From Actinomadura xylanilytica (GTDB lineage Bacteria > Actinomycetota > Actinomycetes > Streptosporangiales > Streptosporangiaceae), in the NCBI RefSeq assembly GCF_030283145.1, contig NZ_JASNWE010000002.1:806001-870000 (forward strand): a stretch of DNA of 64,000 nt, given 5' to 3'. The notes below the pieces were generated by a model. That model had not been told where the DNA came from, did no database searches, and saw only the letters and a list, made by a program, of their open reading frames with translations. Position 1 is the stretch's first letter. Every line of letters begins with the position of its first letter. The position numbers were made by a program, and so were the translations under genes. This document shows positions 44,461 to 59,439 of the stretch, in pieces.

Positions 44461-44849
44461 TTCCGCCCCTTGGACGCCGGCCGCAGCAGCCGGTCGAGCG
44501 CCGACTCCAGATCCGCGGCCAGTTCGTCGTGGCGCGCCGTTCCCGCGGCGGGGTTGGCGCGCACTACGAGCAGGCTACCCCCCGGGAGTCGGTCGAGGTG
44601 CCCGCGCATGAGGTGCCGGAGCCTGCGCCGGACCGAATTGCGGATCACGGCGTTGCCCACGGCGCGGGCCACGATGAAGCCTACGAGCGGCGGGGCCGGT
44701 TCCGGTGACCCGGTGGCCTCGGCCCGTTCGCGGGCGTCGTCCCGGCGAAGCAGGTGCACCACGACAGTTGGCCGTCCGGCGCGGCGACCGCGCCGGACGG
44801 CCAGCGTGAACTCGTCCCGCCGCCGCATCCGATGTACGGACGGCAGCAT
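44457..44849 (-). CDS. rnpA: Ribonuclease P protein component
   Basis: The 130-residue basic protein starts [20 protein letters not shown] and holds the RNR motif region [18 protein letters not shown], typical of RnpA. It binds the RNase P RNA and improves tRNA 5' processing. It lies 12 nt after rpmH on the same strand. Confidence 0.96.
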   Translation of the reverse strand: MLPSVHRMRRRDEFTLAVRRGRRAGRPTVVVHLLRRDDARERAEATGSPEPAPPLVGFIVARAVGNAVIRNSVRRRLRHLMRGHLDRLPGGSLLVVRANPAAGTARHDELAADLESALDRLLRPASKGRK

Positions 44850-44861
44850 GTGAGGGGTCGG

Positions 44862-44999
44862 TCAGACCGCGATGCGGGCGCGGCCCTTGCCGCGGCGCCC
44901 GGAGAGAACGGCGCGCCCTGCACGGGTGCGCATCCGCAGCCGGAAGCCGTGCTTCTTGTGGCGGCGACGGTTGTTCGGCTGGAAAGTACGCTTGCTCAC
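44862..44999 (-). CDS. rpmH: 50S ribosomal protein L34
   Basis: The 45-residue protein [20 protein letters not shown], with [15 protein letters not shown], is unmistakable L34. A GTG start at 44999 is used. It heads the rpmH-rnpA-yidD-yidC-jag unit and is divergent from dnaA, as in most actinobacteria. Confidence 0.98.
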   Translation of the reverse strand: MSKRTFQPNNRRRHKKHGFRLRMRTRAGRAVLSGRRGKGRARIAV

Positions 45000-45249
45000 T
45001 AGAGGCTCCAGTGCTGCGGTCGGATGTGGCTTGAGGGCGAGTACTCGCATCGAGGGCCGCGTCTGGTCCCCCGCAGCGGGGGCCCACCCGAGCTACCCGT
45101 GAGGATCCGATGGCGGGCACGCGTCATTTCCATCGATGCGACTCGACCTCAGAACGTTACGGGCTACGAGCCCATCAGGTCAAACGGAACCGGCATCGCC
45201 CAATCCCCCCCACTCCCACCTCGAACCACGCCACAGCGCATCGCCACCA

Positions 45250-45275
45250 CAGGCCCGGCACGCAGGCCCGGCACG
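45250..45275. repeat. 13-bp tandem repeat upstream of dnaA
   Basis: CAGGCCCGGCACG occurs twice in tandem, followed by a third degenerate copy (CAGGTCCGGCAGCG). Confidence 0.8.
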
Positions 45276-45519
45276 CAGGTCCGGCAGCGCGGGTCGGCAC
45301 GCGAGCCGTCGCATGGGCCTGATCGTGTTGCGGGGGTGGGCCGCAGGGCGTTAGTGTCGCCCGGCGAGCCGATCCACTCTCGTGGTCCTTCAACCGGCTT
45401 CCAGATCCTCTAAGGGCCCGCCGCTCGGCGGCTGTGGAAACCTGAGGATTCCCTGACACCACCTGCCCAGCCCCTCCGCTATGGGCTTTTACACAGGCGT
45501 CCCGTGTTCGTACACAGCA

Positions 45520-45540
45520 TGTGGACAACTCTGTGGACAA
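45520..45540. promoter_or_regulatory. Two DnaA boxes upstream of dnaA
   Basis: TGTGGACAA, the complement of the actinobacterial consensus TTGTCCACA, occurs at 45520-45528 and 45532-45540, separated by CTC. They lie about 120 nt before the dnaA start and suggest autoregulation by DnaA. Confidence 0.85.
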
Positions 45541-45660
45541 CTCATGAGAGAGTGAGTCTCCCGCGGCGCGAGCGTGCCCACAGAGATGGGCCGTACCCGT
45601 GGGAAACGCCGGGCGGACAGGCACTCCGGGGCACGGAGTATTGGGGAGGGGACCTTGCGC

Positions 45661-48144
45661 ATGGACGGTCAGGATCTCGGATCGGTCTGGGCCCGGACCC
45701 TCACGGCCCTCTCGGAGAGCGATCTCGCCCCGAGCTACCGCGCCTGGCTGCCGATGGTCCGTCCGCTCGCGCTGGTCGAGGGAACGGCGCTCCTAGCCGC
45801 GCCGAACGAATTCGCCAAGGACGCCCTGGAAACAAGGCTGCGCAACCTGATCACGCAGGCCCTGTCGCATGAGCTGGGCAGGGAGATCCGCGTTGCGGTG
45901 ACCGTCCAGCCGGAGCCCCCCGGTGGGACGGGTGAACAGGGCCCCGGCCCAGGGCCGGCCTCCGGACAGGGGCAGGGACACCACGAGTCGGCGCCGTCCT
46001 ATACAGGAGAGCGTCCATACGACGACCGTGACCGTTCCTATGGGGAGAAGCCGTACGGCGACCCCTCCTATACCGAGCGCGCCTACCCGGAGCAGCCCTA
46101 CAAGGACCCGGGGTACGGCGACCAGACCGGCTACCCGGAACAGGGTGGTTATCCCGAACAAGGCGGCTTCGGAGACCAGGGCTACCGCCAGCCGCCCGGA
46201 GTTACCCACAGCCCTGGGGCGAACGGTGGATATCCCTCGGCCGACGACGACCGCGGGTGGCCGCAGCGTGACAGCGAACACGGCGGCGGCTACCCGGGAG
46301 CGGCGACCCGCCCTCCGGCGTACGGCGCGGGCCCCGGCGGACGTTCTCCGTTCGAGGGACAGGGACGGCAGGGCTACCCGGGACGCGGAGGGCAGGGCGT
46401 CGGCGGGTCCGAGGGGTACGGAGAGCAGAGCGGCTACAGCGATCAGGGCGGCTATGGCGAGCGTCCAGGACGGCAGCCGCACGCACCCTCACATCTGAAC
46501 GACCGCACTCTTGGGCCGCTTCGTGGCGGCCGTTCCGAGGGGCAGGGCCGAGAGCCGCAACATGCTCCCGGCGGCCCGGGCAGTCCCGGCGGTTCCGGCG
46601 GTCAGGGGGGCTCTGGTGGACCCGGCGGTCCTGGGGCCGGTCCGGGCCTCGGCCAGGGGGATTCCGGCGCTGAGGGGCAGCTCGGCCATGCCGAGGACAT
46701 GTACCCGAGCCAAGACCAGCAGTACCGCGGTGAGAGCCCCTTCCGAGAGGGCGAGCCGGCCGAGCATCGTGGGCCCGGTGAGTCGCGCGGCCCCGGCGAC
46801 CTGCGTGAGACACGTCCTCCAGGCGGCGGCGCGGCCGGCGCGGCGGCCGGCCTGGTCGGTCCAGGTGGTCCGGGCGGGCCCGGTGGTCCTGGGGCCCCTG
46901 GCGGATCGGGGGAGCCGCGCGATGGGCGGGATCCCCGCGACCGGGACCGCGACCTCGACCGTGATTCTCGTGACCGTGATCCCCGTGACCGTGACGTGCG
47001 CGAAGGGCGCGGCCCCGGTGAGCCCCGCGGCGGGCTCGGAACGGGCGCGGCGCCACCCCCGCCTCCGGGCGGCGGTTCCGGCGCGGCTCAGGGCGCAGGG
47101 GCCGAGCACGCGAGGCTCAACCCGAAGTACACCTTTGAGACGTTCGTCATCGGGTCGTCCAACAGGTTCGCGCACGCCGCGGCGGTGGCCGTCGCCGAGC
47201 AGCCGGCCAAGGCGTACAACCCGCTGTTCATCTACGGCGACTCTGGGCTGGGCAAGACGCACCTGCTGCACGCGATCGGCCATTACGCGCAAAGCCTCTT
47301 CAACGGGGCACGCGTCCGTTATGTGAGCTCCGAGGAGTTCACCAACGACTTCATCAACTCCATCCGCGACGGTAAGGCCGACGGATTCCGACGTCGCTAC
47401 CGGGACGTCGACATTCTCCTCGTCGACGACATCCAGTTCCTAGAGGGCAAGGAGCAGACGCAGGAGGAGTTCTTCCACACGTTCAACACCCTGCACAACG
47501 CGAGCAAGCAGATCGTCATCTCCAGCGACCGGCCGCCCAAGGAGCTGGTGACGCTGGAAGACCGGCTGCGCAACCGGTTCGAGTGGGGGCTCACGACCGA
47601 CGTCCAGCCGCCCGAGCTGGAGACGCGGATCGCGATCCTCCAGAAGAAGGCCCGCCAGGAGGGTCTGGCGGCGCCGCCGGACGTGCTGGAGTTCATCGCC
47701 TCCCAGATCGCGACGAACATCCGCGAGCTGGAGGGGGCCCTGATCAGGGTGACGGCGTTCGCCAGCCTCAACCGCCAGTCGGTGGACATGAAGCTGGCGG
47801 AGATCGTCCTGAAGGACCTCATCCCCAACGACTCCGGACCCGAGATCACCGCCGCGATGATCATGGCTCAGACTGTGGAGTACTTCGGGACGACGATCGA
47901 GGACCTCTGTGGACCGTCGCGGTCCCGGATGCTGGTGACCGCACGGCAGATCGCGATGTACCTGTGCCGGGAGCTCACCGAGCTGTCCCTGCCCAAGATC
48001 GGGCAGCAGTTCGGCGGTCGCGACCACACCACGGTGATGCACGCCGAACGCAAGATCCGGTCGCTGATGGCCGAGCGCCGCGCCATCTATAACCAGGTCA
48101 CAGAGCTGACGGGCCGTATCAAGCATCAGGCGCGCAAGCGCTGA
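45661..48144 (+). CDS. dnaA: Chromosomal replication initiator protein DnaA
   Basis: The ATG at 45661 ([20 protein letters not shown]) with GGGAGGGG upstream gives an 827-residue protein. Domain I spans about 1-85. Domain II, about 85-480, is an unusually long Gly/Pro/Asp-Arg-rich linker. Domain III starts near [20 protein letters not shown], with Walker [14 protein letters not shown] (about 526-538), Walker [21 protein letters not shown] and sensor segment [20 protein letters not shown]. Domain IV ends with the DnaA-box-binding [16 protein letters not shown]. It melts oriC and recruits helicase. The oriC follows directly. Confidence 0.98.
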   Translation: MDGQDLGSVWARTLTALSESDLAPSYRAWLPMVRPLALVEGTALLAAPNEFAKDALETRLRNLITQALSHELGREIRVAVTVQPEPPGGTGEQGPGPGPASGQGQGHHESAPSYTGERPYDDRDRSYGEKPYGDPSYTERAYPEQPYKDPGYGDQTGYPEQGGYPEQGGFGDQGYRQPPGVTHSPGANGGYPSADDDRGWPQRDSEHGGGYPGAATRPPAYGAGPGGRSPFEGQGRQGYPGRGGQGVGGSEGYGEQSGYSDQGGYGERPGRQPHAPSHLNDRTLGPLRGGRSEGQGREPQHAPGGPGSPGGSGGQGGSGGPGGPGAGPGLGQGDSGAEGQLGHAEDMYPSQDQQYRGESPFREGEPAEHRGPGESRGPGDLRETRPPGGGAAGAAAGLVGPGGPGGPGGPGAPGGSGEPRDGRDPRDRDRDLDRDSRDRDPRDRDVREGRGPGEPRGGLGTGAAPPPPPGGGSGAAQGAGAEHARLNPKYTFETFVIGSSNRFAHAAAVAVAEQPAKAYNPLFIYGDSGLGKTHLLHAIGHYAQSLFNGARVRYVSSEEFTNDFINSIRDGKADGFRRRYRDVDILLVDDIQFLEGKEQTQEEFFHTFNTLHNASKQIVISSDRPPKELVTLEDRLRNRFEWGLTTDVQPPELETRIAILQKKARQEGLAAPPDVLEFIASQIATNIRELEGALIRVTAFASLNRQSVDMKLAEIVLKDLIPNDSGPEITAAMIMAQTVEYFGTTIEDLCGPSRSRMLVTARQIAMYLCRELTELSLPKIGQQFGGRDHTTVMHAERKIRSLMAERRAIYNQVTELTGRIKHQARKR

Positions 48145-48826
48145 CCGGCCCCGCCCGCGCCTCGGGCACGGCCTTGGAACGCCCCTCACACGGGCCCCGG
48201 AGGGGGTCGGCGGCGGCGCGCGCCCGGCCAGTGAGAAAGGCCCAGAAAAGCGGCCTTGCGGGCGTATCGCAGGCCATCCGGAAGGGGCTCTGTACACACA
48301 GCCTGGGGATAACTCTGGGGATCCCGGTGGATAACCAGGGGAAAACCTGCGGACAACCTGAGGACGACTCGTGGATGGATTGTGGACCGCCTGGGGACGA
48401 CCACCCGGCATCATGGGGACGAATCCGTGGACAACCTGGGGAAGACCTGGGGACGCCCTGGGGACGACGCCCGCCGCCGGCCCCGGTCGCCGCCGGGTGC
48501 CCGCGAGCATCTGGAAAACCTGCGGACAACCTGAGGACAACCGGTGGATGAGGTGAGGACAGACTGTGGGGATGTTCTCGTCATCCTCAGGCGGCGCCGC
48601 GCCGTCCACCGGTCATGCACAGCACCGGTGGACGAAGATAGACGGTCTCACCTGGGAAAACGAGGGATATCCACACTGTCCACCGCCCCTATGACTAGTA
48701 CTGCTCTACTTCTCTATCCAAGAAAAATCTCAACTCAAATTAGGGCCTGGGGATGAAGCGCTCCGAGCGTCCCGACCAGGCCCCGTCCGGCTCACCGTTG
48801 TTGAAACCTGCAGGAGGCGGGTCCCC
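48145..48826. other. Chromosomal origin of replication oriC
   Basis: The dnaA-dnaN intergenic region carries about 20 DnaA boxes near TGTGGA(C/T)AA or its complement. Best matches: 48348 (TGCGGACAA), 48426 (CGTGGACAA), 48521 (TGCGGACAA), 48532 (TGAGGACAA), 48381 (TGTGGACCG), 48326 (GGTGGATAA) and 48304 (TGGGGATAA). Complement-strand sites lie at 48667 (ATATCCACA) and 48676 (CTGTCCACC). Many others read TGGGGACGA. A window-wide minimum of GC near 48690-48744 marks the likely unwinding element. No gene is present. Confidence 0.95.
48690..48744. other. AT-rich candidate DNA-unwinding element
   Basis: The stretch running from ATGACTAGTACTGC through AGAAAAATCTCAACTC to AAATTAG is strikingly AT-rich against its surroundings, adjacent to the DnaA-box array and about 85 nt before dnaN. 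Confidence 0.7.
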
Positions 48827-49960
48827 TTGAAGTTCCGCATCGACAGAGACGCCCTGGCCGACGCCGTGGCCTGGACCGCACGCACGCTCCCGGTCCGGCC
48901 GCCGGTGCCCGTCCTCGCCGGCATGCACATCGAGGCGAGCGACCGGCTGAAGCTGTCGGCGTTCGACTATGAGGTCTCGGCGCAGGTGTCCACCGACATC
49001 GACGTCGAGGAGCCGGGGACCGCGCTGGTGTCCGGCCGCCTCCTCGCCGAGATCTCGCGCAGCCTGCCTCCCCACCCTGTGGAGGTGACGACCGACGGGG
49101 CGAAGGTGATGCTCCGCTGTGGCAGCGCGAAGTTCACACTCCTCACCATGCCTGTGGAGGACTACCCGACACTGCCGGAGATGCCGCCGGCCGCCGGCGC
49201 TGTGGGCAGCGACGAGTTCGCCGCCGCTGTGGCGCAGGTCGCGATCGCCGCGGGCAAGGACGACACCATCCCGATGCTCACGGGCGTGCGGGTGGAGATC
49301 GAGGGCGAGACCGTCACCCTGGCGTCCACCGACCGGTACCGGCTGGCCGTACGGGAGCTGCACTGGAAGCCGGAGCGCCCGGACTTCTCCGCAGTGGCGC
49401 TCGTCCCGGCGAAGACCCTCGCCGACACCGCCAAGTCGCTCACCGCGGGCGCGGAGGTGTCCATCGCCCTCGCCGGTACGGACGCGGGCAGCGCGGGCGA
49501 GGGGATGATCGGTTTCGAGGGCGGCGGGCGCCGCACGACCTCGCGGCTGCTGGACGGCGACTTCGTCAAGTACCGCTCGCTGCTGCCGAGCGAGTACGCG
49601 GGGCTGGCCGAGATCCAGACCGGCTCGTTCATCGAGGCCGTCAAGCGGGTATCGCTGGTGGCCGAGCGGAACACCCCTGTGCGGCTCTCGTTCAGCCAGG
49701 GCGAGGTCGTGCTGGAGGCCGGGACCGGGGATGAGGCCCAGGCCGTCGAAGCGCTTGAGGCGACGCTTGAGGGCGACGACATCGACATCGCCTTCAACCC
49801 GGGGTTCCTGCTCGACGGGCTGTCGGCGATCGGCTCCGACACGGCCCGGCTCTCGTTCACGACCCCGACCAAGCCCGCCGTGCTCACCGGCAAGCCGCCG
49901 CAGGACGGGGAGAACCCCAACTACCGCTACCTGATCATGCCCGTGCGACTGTCCGGGTAG
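48827..49960 (+). CDS. dnaN: DNA polymerase III beta subunit (sliding clamp)
   Basis: The 377-residue clamp starts at TTG (LKFRIDRDALADAVAWTART) behind GGAGG. It has three clamp folds: LRCGSAKFTLLTMPVEDYP in domain I, VTLASTDRYRLAVRELHWKP in domain II, and the C-terminal NYRYLIMPVRLSG, with the conserved PVR peptide-binding end. It encircles DNA and tethers the polymerase. It is immediately right of oriC on the plus strand. The last codons and stop are duplicated in tandem right after the gene (49943-49978). Confidence 0.97.
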   Translation: MKFRIDRDALADAVAWTARTLPVRPPVPVLAGMHIEASDRLKLSAFDYEVSAQVSTDIDVEEPGTALVSGRLLAEISRSLPPHPVEVTTDGAKVMLRCGSAKFTLLTMPVEDYPTLPEMPPAAGAVGSDEFAAAVAQVAIAAGKDDTIPMLTGVRVEIEGETVTLASTDRYRLAVRELHWKPERPDFSAVALVPAKTLADTAKSLTAGAEVSIALAGTDAGSAGEGMIGFEGGGRRTTSRLLDGDFVKYRSLLPSEYAGLAEIQTGSFIEAVKRVSLVAERNTPVRLSFSQGEVVLEAGTGDEAQAVEALEATLEGDDIDIAFNPGFLLDGLSAIGSDTARLSFTTPTKPAVLTGKPPQDGENPNYRYLIMPVRLSG

Positions 49961-49978
49961 GTGCGACCGTCCGGGTAA
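49943..49978. repeat. 18-bp tandem duplication at the dnaN stop
   Basis: GTGCGACTGTCCGGGTAG (49943-49960) is followed directly by GTGCGACCGTCCGGGTAA, two differences in 18. The duplicated unit includes the stop codon, so the dnaN product is not altered. Confidence 0.85.
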
Positions 49979-50082
49979 GGGACGGTACAAAGGCATATCG
50001 GGGGTTTTCGGGGAGATCGGGGGACCCACCCGTGCGGGGGGCCACCCTCGCAGGTCTACGCATACGCACAGGGGAGTCGAGC

Positions 50083-51003
50083 ATGGAGCTGGGGATCATC
50101 GGCCTGGGCAAGATGGGCGGCAATATGGCCGAACGTCTGCGCCGCGGCGGTCACACCGTCGTGGGCTACGACCGCGATCCCGGCGTGAGCGACGTCGGGT
50201 CGATCGAGGAGTTGGTCGAACGGCTCGCGGCGCCGCGTGCGGTCTGGGTCATGGTGCCGGCCGGTGGTCCGACCCACGACACCGTCCACAGGCTGGGGGA
50301 ACTGCTCGAATCCGGCGACGTCGTCGTGGACGGCGGCAACTCGCACTATGTGGACGACCAGAAGCACGGCGAGGAGTTGGCGGGCAAGGGCATCGGGTTC
50401 GTCGACTGCGGTGTGAGCGGCGGCGTCTGGGGCCTGGAGAACGGTTACGCGCTCATGGTCGGCGGCAGCGACGACGACGTGAAGCGGCTGATGCCGGTCT
50501 TCGCGACGCTGAAGCCCGAGGGCGAGTTCGGCTTCGTGCACTCGGGCAAGGTCGGCGCCGGGCACTTCGTGAAGATGGTCCACAACGGCATCGAGTACGC
50601 CATGATGCAGGCGTTCGGCGAGGGCTACGAGCTGATCGAGGCCAGCGACGTGGTGACCGACGTGCCGGAGACCTTCCGGAGCTGGCAGGAGGGCACGGTC
50701 ATCAAGTCGTGGCTGCTCGACCTGATGAACCGGGCGCTCGCCGACGATCCACAGCTCGACGAGCTCCGTGGATACGCCAACGACTCCGGTGAGGGCCGCT
50801 GGACCGTCCAGGCCGCCGTCGACCACTCGGTGCCGCTACCCGCGATCACCGCGTCCCTCTTCGCCCGGTTCTCGTCCCGGCAGGACGACTCCCCCGCGAT
50901 GAAGGTGGTGGCCGCCCTCCGCAACCAGTTCGGAGGGCACGCGGTCGAGTCGGCCAAGGGCGCCGGCGCTCCTGGCACCGACGCGACCCCACCTCCCGCC
51001 TAA
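50083..51003 (+). CDS. gnd: 6-phosphogluconate dehydrogenase (decarboxylating), short NAD-type
   Basis: The 306-residue enzyme (MELGIIGLGKMGGNMAERLR) has a Rossmann N-terminus. Substrate motifs are DVVVDGGNSHYVDDQKH, DCGVSGGVWGLENGYALMVG and GKVGAGHFVKMVHNGIEYA. It is much shorter than the 470-residue E. coli type, matching the GndA/YqeC class, which usually prefers NAD. It converts 6-phosphogluconate to ribulose-5-phosphate. The AGGGGAG ribosome-binding site fixes the ATG. The dnaN-gnd-recF order is conserved in actinobacteria. Confidence 0.95.
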   Translation: MELGIIGLGKMGGNMAERLRRGGHTVVGYDRDPGVSDVGSIEELVERLAAPRAVWVMVPAGGPTHDTVHRLGELLESGDVVVDGGNSHYVDDQKHGEELAGKGIGFVDCGVSGGVWGLENGYALMVGGSDDDVKRLMPVFATLKPEGEFGFVHSGKVGAGHFVKMVHNGIEYAMMQAFGEGYELIEASDVVTDVPETFRSWQEGTVIKSWLLDLMNRALADDPQLDELRGYANDSGEGRWTVQAAVDHSVPLPAITASLFARFSSRQDDSPAMKVVAALRNQFGGHAVESAKGAGAPGTDATPPPA

Positions 51004-51196
51004 CGCGCTGTCATGCTCGGCGCCGTCCCCGTACAGCGGTGGTCTCGTAGGGCGGTCCGCCTGGCTGTGAGCGGCCTGCGGTCTGGTGGGACGCCTGTAC
51101 GGGACGGCGTGGCGGAACGTTACGTGCGCCTAAGGGAGGGATGTGCGGGGGACTTGTGGCCGACGTGGCGGCCGGGAGGCTCTACCCTCGTGTCCC

Positions 51197-52360
51197 GTGC
51201 ACGTCGCCCACCTCTCGCTCCAGGACTTCCGCTCATACGCGACCGCAGAGGTCGCGCTTGAGCGGGGCGTCACCGCGTTCGTGGGCCCGAACGGGCAGGG
51301 CAAGACCAACCTCGTCGAGGCCATCGGCTACGTCGCCAGCCATGGCAGCCACCGGGCCGCGACCGACGCGCCGCTCGTCCGGCAGGGGGCGCCGAGGGCG
51401 ATCGTCCGGGCCGGAGTGGTCAAGGACGAGCGCAAAGCGCTGATCGAGCTGGAGATCAACCCGGGCAAGGCCAACCGGGCACGGTTGAACCGCTCCCCCG
51501 TTCCCAGGCCGCGCGAGATCCTGGGGATGCTGCGCACCGTGCTGTTCGCCCCAGAGGACCTGTCCCTGGTGAAGGGCGACCCGGGAGAGCGCCGCCGGTT
51601 CATGGATGAGTTGCTCACCGCGCGCGCGCCGCGGTTCGCGGGCGTACGGTCCGACTATGACCGGGTCCTCAAACAGCGCAACGCCCTGCTGAAGTCCGCG
51701 GCAGCACACCGCAGGTCCCCCGGACCCGAGGTCCTGGCCACACTCGACGTGTGGGATTCGCACCTCGCCCGTAACGGCGCCGAGCTGCTCGCCGCTCGGC
51801 TGGAGCTGGTCGCGGCGCTACGCCCCCTGGTCGCCCGCGCGTATGAGGCGCTCGCGCCCGGTGGCGGCGACGCCGACCTTCTCTACAAGAGTTCGCTTGG
51901 CGACGTCGAGTTGTCCACAGACCGTGCACAGCTTGCCGAGCAGCTGTTGACGGGTGTTTCCGAGTCGCGCAAGCAGGAACTCGAACGCGGTGTCAGCCTG
52001 GTCGGCCCGCACCGCGACGAGCTCGTCCTGCGGCTGGGCGAGCTGCCCGCGCGCGGGTACGCGAGCCACGGGGAGTCGTGGTCGTTCGCCCTCGGGCTGC
52101 GCCTGGCGGCGTTCGATCTGCTGCGCGCGGACGGCGACGACCCCGTGCTGATCTTGGACGATGTGTTCGCCGAGCTGGACGCGGGCCGCCGCCGCCGCCT
52201 CGCCGAGATGGTCGCGCCGGCCGAGCAGGTCCTCATCACCGCGGCTGTCCCCGCCGATGTCCCGGTCGAGTTGACCGGCAACTCCTACACGGTCGCCGAC
52301 GGCGAGGTCACCCGGGAGCCCGGCCGCGGCACGCCGCCTCCCGAAGGGGAGAGCGCGTGA
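51197..52360 (+). CDS. recF: DNA replication and repair protein RecF
   Basis: The 387-residue SMC-like ATPase begins [20 protein letters not shown]. Walker A is GPNGQGKTN, with [20 protein letters not shown], the signature-like [20 protein letters not shown] and Walker [20 protein letters not shown]. RecF with RecOR loads RecA at gaps. The GTG has only a weak ribosome-binding site, and TACCCT lies 8 nt upstream, suggesting possible leaderless expression. It overlaps the next gene by 4 nt. An exact DnaA box (TTGTCCACA) lies in the coding region at 51911. Confidence 0.95.
   Translation: MHVAHLSLQDFRSYATAEVALERGVTAFVGPNGQGKTNLVEAIGYVASHGSHRAATDAPLVRQGAPRAIVRAGVVKDERKALIELEINPGKANRARLNRSPVPRPREILGMLRTVLFAPEDLSLVKGDPGERRRFMDELLTARAPRFAGVRSDYDRVLKQRNALLKSAAAHRRSPGPEVLATLDVWDSHLARNGAELLAARLELVAALRPLVARAYEALAPGGGDADLLYKSSLGDVELSTDRAQLAEQLLTGVSESRKQELERGVSLVGPHRDELVLRLGELPARGYASHGESWSFALGLRLAAFDLLRADGDDPVLILDDVFAELDAGRRRRLAEMVAPAEQVLITAAVPADVPVELTGNSYTVADGEVTREPGRGTPPPEGESA
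51911..51919. promoter_or_regulatory. DnaA box inside recF
   Basis: TTGTCCACA, exact actinobacterial DnaA-box consensus, within the recF coding frame. Confidence 0.5.
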
Positions 52361-52995
52361 ACGATGATCCACAGGATGTGCATAACTCCCCCGGTCCGGT
52401 GAATTCCCCGAATCAAGCGGAATCCCCCGCCCCGTCCGGCAGCGGCGGCGCGGCTGGCGCTGCTGGGACGGCCGGCATGGACAAGACCGACGGCATCGGC
52501 GCCGCAGGGGATGCGGCCGGCGGGGTTCCGGCGAAGTCGGGGATCGAGCTTGCTCGGGAGGCACTCGCCCAGGCCAAGGCCGATGCGCTCAAGCGCGGCA
52601 CGCTGCCCGGGCAGAGCGGCAAGCGCAAGGGAGTGAGGCCCGCGCGCGTGCGCGAGTCGGGGCGGGGCGGCGACCCCAAGGCGTTCAGCGCCGCGATCCG
52701 CGAGCTGATGGCGACGCGCGGCTGGGAACAGCGCGCGGCGGTCGGCGGCGTGTTCGGCAACTGGGCCGGCATCGTCGGTCCCGACCTGGCCGAGCACACC
52801 AAGCCGGACCGCTTCGAGGACGGCGAGCTCACGGTGGTGGCCGACTCCACCACGTGGGCCACGCAGCTTCGGCTGCTCTCCTCGACGCTGGTCCGCCGGC
52901 TGAACGAGGAACTGGGCCACGGGACCGTCCGCCGTGTGAAGGTCGTCGGCCCGTCCACGGGGCCGCGCCGGACGGGCGCCTGGCGCGTTCGCTGA
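52357..52995 (+). CDS. DciA-like (DUF721) protein
   Basis: The 212-residue protein starts at GTG overlapping the recF stop (GTGA). After a disordered Gly/Ala-rich stretch of about 100 residues comes DUF721 (about 105-205): [40 protein letters not shown], and [23 protein letters not shown]721/DciA is the ancestral bacterial loader of the replicative helicase DnaB, which fits its place between recF and gyrB. Translational coupling to recF is likely. Confidence 0.92.
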   Translation: MNDDPQDVHNSPGPVNSPNQAESPAPSGSGGAAGAAGTAGMDKTDGIGAAGDAAGGVPAKSGIELAREALAQAKADALKRGTLPGQSGKRKGVRPARVRESGRGGDPKAFSAAIRELMATRGWEQRAAVGGVFGNWAGIVGPDLAEHTKPDRFEDGELTVVADSTTWATQLRLLSSTLVRRLNEELGHGTVRRVKVVGPSTGPRRTGAWRVR

Positions 52996-55390
<2,395 letters not shown>

Positions 55391-55442
55391 GGCTCCGGCA
55401 GGCAGTCGAGCTTCGTTCCACGACGTAGAAGAGGTCTAACAG

Positions 55443-57959
<2,517 letters not shown>

Positions 57960-58001
57960 CGCCCCCCACCCCGTCACCGAGCCGCTAGGCCAGGAGGACA
58001 C

Positions 58002-59348
58002 GTGAGCACGGAGCCCGGCAAGAGCAAGGGCCGGTCCGGCGCCGGCCGCACCAAGAAGGCGGCCGGCTCCGGCGCCACACCCAAGAAGAGAACGGTGGCC
58101 GCCGCCGCATCCAAGCCGGGCCGCGACGAGACGACCATCGACATCCAGTCCGCCGACGAGACGCGGACCGACCTGGCGAAGGTCACCGACTCCGACGACC
58201 CCCCGGCGGCCGACGACAAGCCCGCGGAGATCGCCCCCCTCGACGACACGGCCACCGACCTCCCGACCGACCTCCCGACCGACCTTCCGTCCGGTTCCAA
58301 GCCGTCGAAGGCGTCGAAGCCCGAGCCGTCGAGCACGACCTCCACCAAGGAGACCTCCTCCCCGTCCTCGTCCCCGTCTGCGGGCTCCGGCTCGGGCTCG
58401 TCGACGACGTCGGGCAAGAGCCCGGCGTCCTCGGGGACGGGCACGTCCTCTCCCTCGGGGCGGAGCACCTCGTCCGGCTCGTCCTCGTTCTCGTCCTCGA
58501 GTTCGTCTCCGGCGTCGGGGAAGGGGTCGGCGTCGGGAACGACCCCGGGTTCGGGCTCGTCGAGCGCGACCTTCTCCGGTTCGACGTCGCCGAGCGCGAG
58601 CGCCTCGAACTCGAGCAGCCCGCGGAGCACGAGCCCCAGCAGCTCCGGGTCGAGCGGTTCGCGCCCGGCCGGGTCGGGACCGGGGTCCACGACGTCCGCC
58701 ACTTCGAGCTCGAACTCGTCCGGGCCGAACTCCTCCGCCGGGGGCTGGACGAAGCCGGCCGAACCGGCCGGATCGGTGTCCACCGGACGCACGGAGAAGC
58801 CGCGCAAGCCCTTCGGCCGCCGTGAGGCGTCCGGATCCGGCTCCTCGGGTTCTGGGGCCGGAGCCGCGGGCTCGGGCTTCGCCGGCACCGTCCTGAAGGA
58901 CAGGCCCGCCCCCTCGGTCAACGCCGCTCCCGCGGCCCCCGCGAGCAGCGACGGTCCGGCCGGACCCAAGTCGGCGCGCAAGGCGCAGCTCCAGCTGGCC
59001 CGGCTGGAGCCGTGGTCGGTGATGAAGTTCAGCTTCGTGATGTCGCTGGTCTGCTTCGTGGTGCTGCTGGTCGCCGTCGTCGTCCTGTACATGATCCTTT
59101 CCGGGCTCGGCGTCTTCGACGCGATCAGCGACACGATCAACAGCCTCACCCGGCAGCAGGGCGAGACCACCGGCGGCATCGACGCCGGAAACTGGTTCTC
59201 GTTCATCCGCGTCTTCGGCTACACGGTCCTGGTGGGTGCGCTCAACGTGCTGCTCATCACGGCCCTGTCCACGGTCGGCTCGGTCATCTACAATCTCGCC
59301 GCCGACCTGGTCGGCGGCGTCGAGGTGACCCTCAAGGAGGCCGAGTAG
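58002..59348 (+). CDS. DUF3566 membrane protein with a very long disordered N-terminus
   Basis: The 448-residue protein starts at GTG (VSTEPGKSKGRSGAGRTKKA) behind AGGAGG. Residues 1-325 are Ser/Thr/Pro/acidic low complexity (for example TDLPTDLPTDLP and runs of Ser/Gly). DUF3566 occupies about 325-448: LARLEPWSVMKFSFVMSLVC, a first TM (VLLVAVVVLYMILSGLGVF) and a second TM (YTVLVGALNVLLITALSTVG). The function is unknown, but the gene always follows gyrA in actinobacteria, and the tRNA-Ile comes next here. Confidence 0.92.
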   Translation: MSTEPGKSKGRSGAGRTKKAAGSGATPKKRTVAAAASKPGRDETTIDIQSADETRTDLAKVTDSDDPPAADDKPAEIAPLDDTATDLPTDLPTDLPSGSKPSKASKPEPSSTTSTKETSSPSSSPSAGSGSGSSTTSGKSPASSGTGTSSPSGRSTSSGSSSFSSSSSSPASGKGSASGTTPGSGSSSATFSGSTSPSASASNSSSPRSTSPSSSGSSGSRPAGSGPGSTTSATSSSNSSGPNSSAGGWTKPAEPAGSVSTGRTEKPRKPFGRREASGSGSSGSGAGAAGSGFAGTVLKDRPAPSVNAAPAAPASSDGPAGPKSARKAQLQLARLEPWSVMKFSFVMSLVCFVVLLVAVVVLYMILSGLGVFDAISDTINSLTRQQGETTGGIDAGNWFSFIRVFGYTVLVGALNVLLITALSTVGSVIYNLAADLVGGVEVTLKEAE

Positions 59349-59439
59349 CATCGTCCCGCCGCCGCCCGGCCGAATCGATTTCCGGTTGCCCAGCGAGATG
59401 CGGTAATCTCTCGTTGCGCCGCCAGGGCGGCGGCACTGC

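Larger units (their letters stand above)
45000..45660. other. Divergent rpmH / dnaA intergenic region
   Basis: This 661-nt region carries two exact DnaA boxes near dnaA, a 13-bp tandem repeat at 45250-45275, and otherwise unassigned sequence. The promoters of rpmH and dnaA must lie here; I could not fix their -10 elements by eye. Confidence 0.6.
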
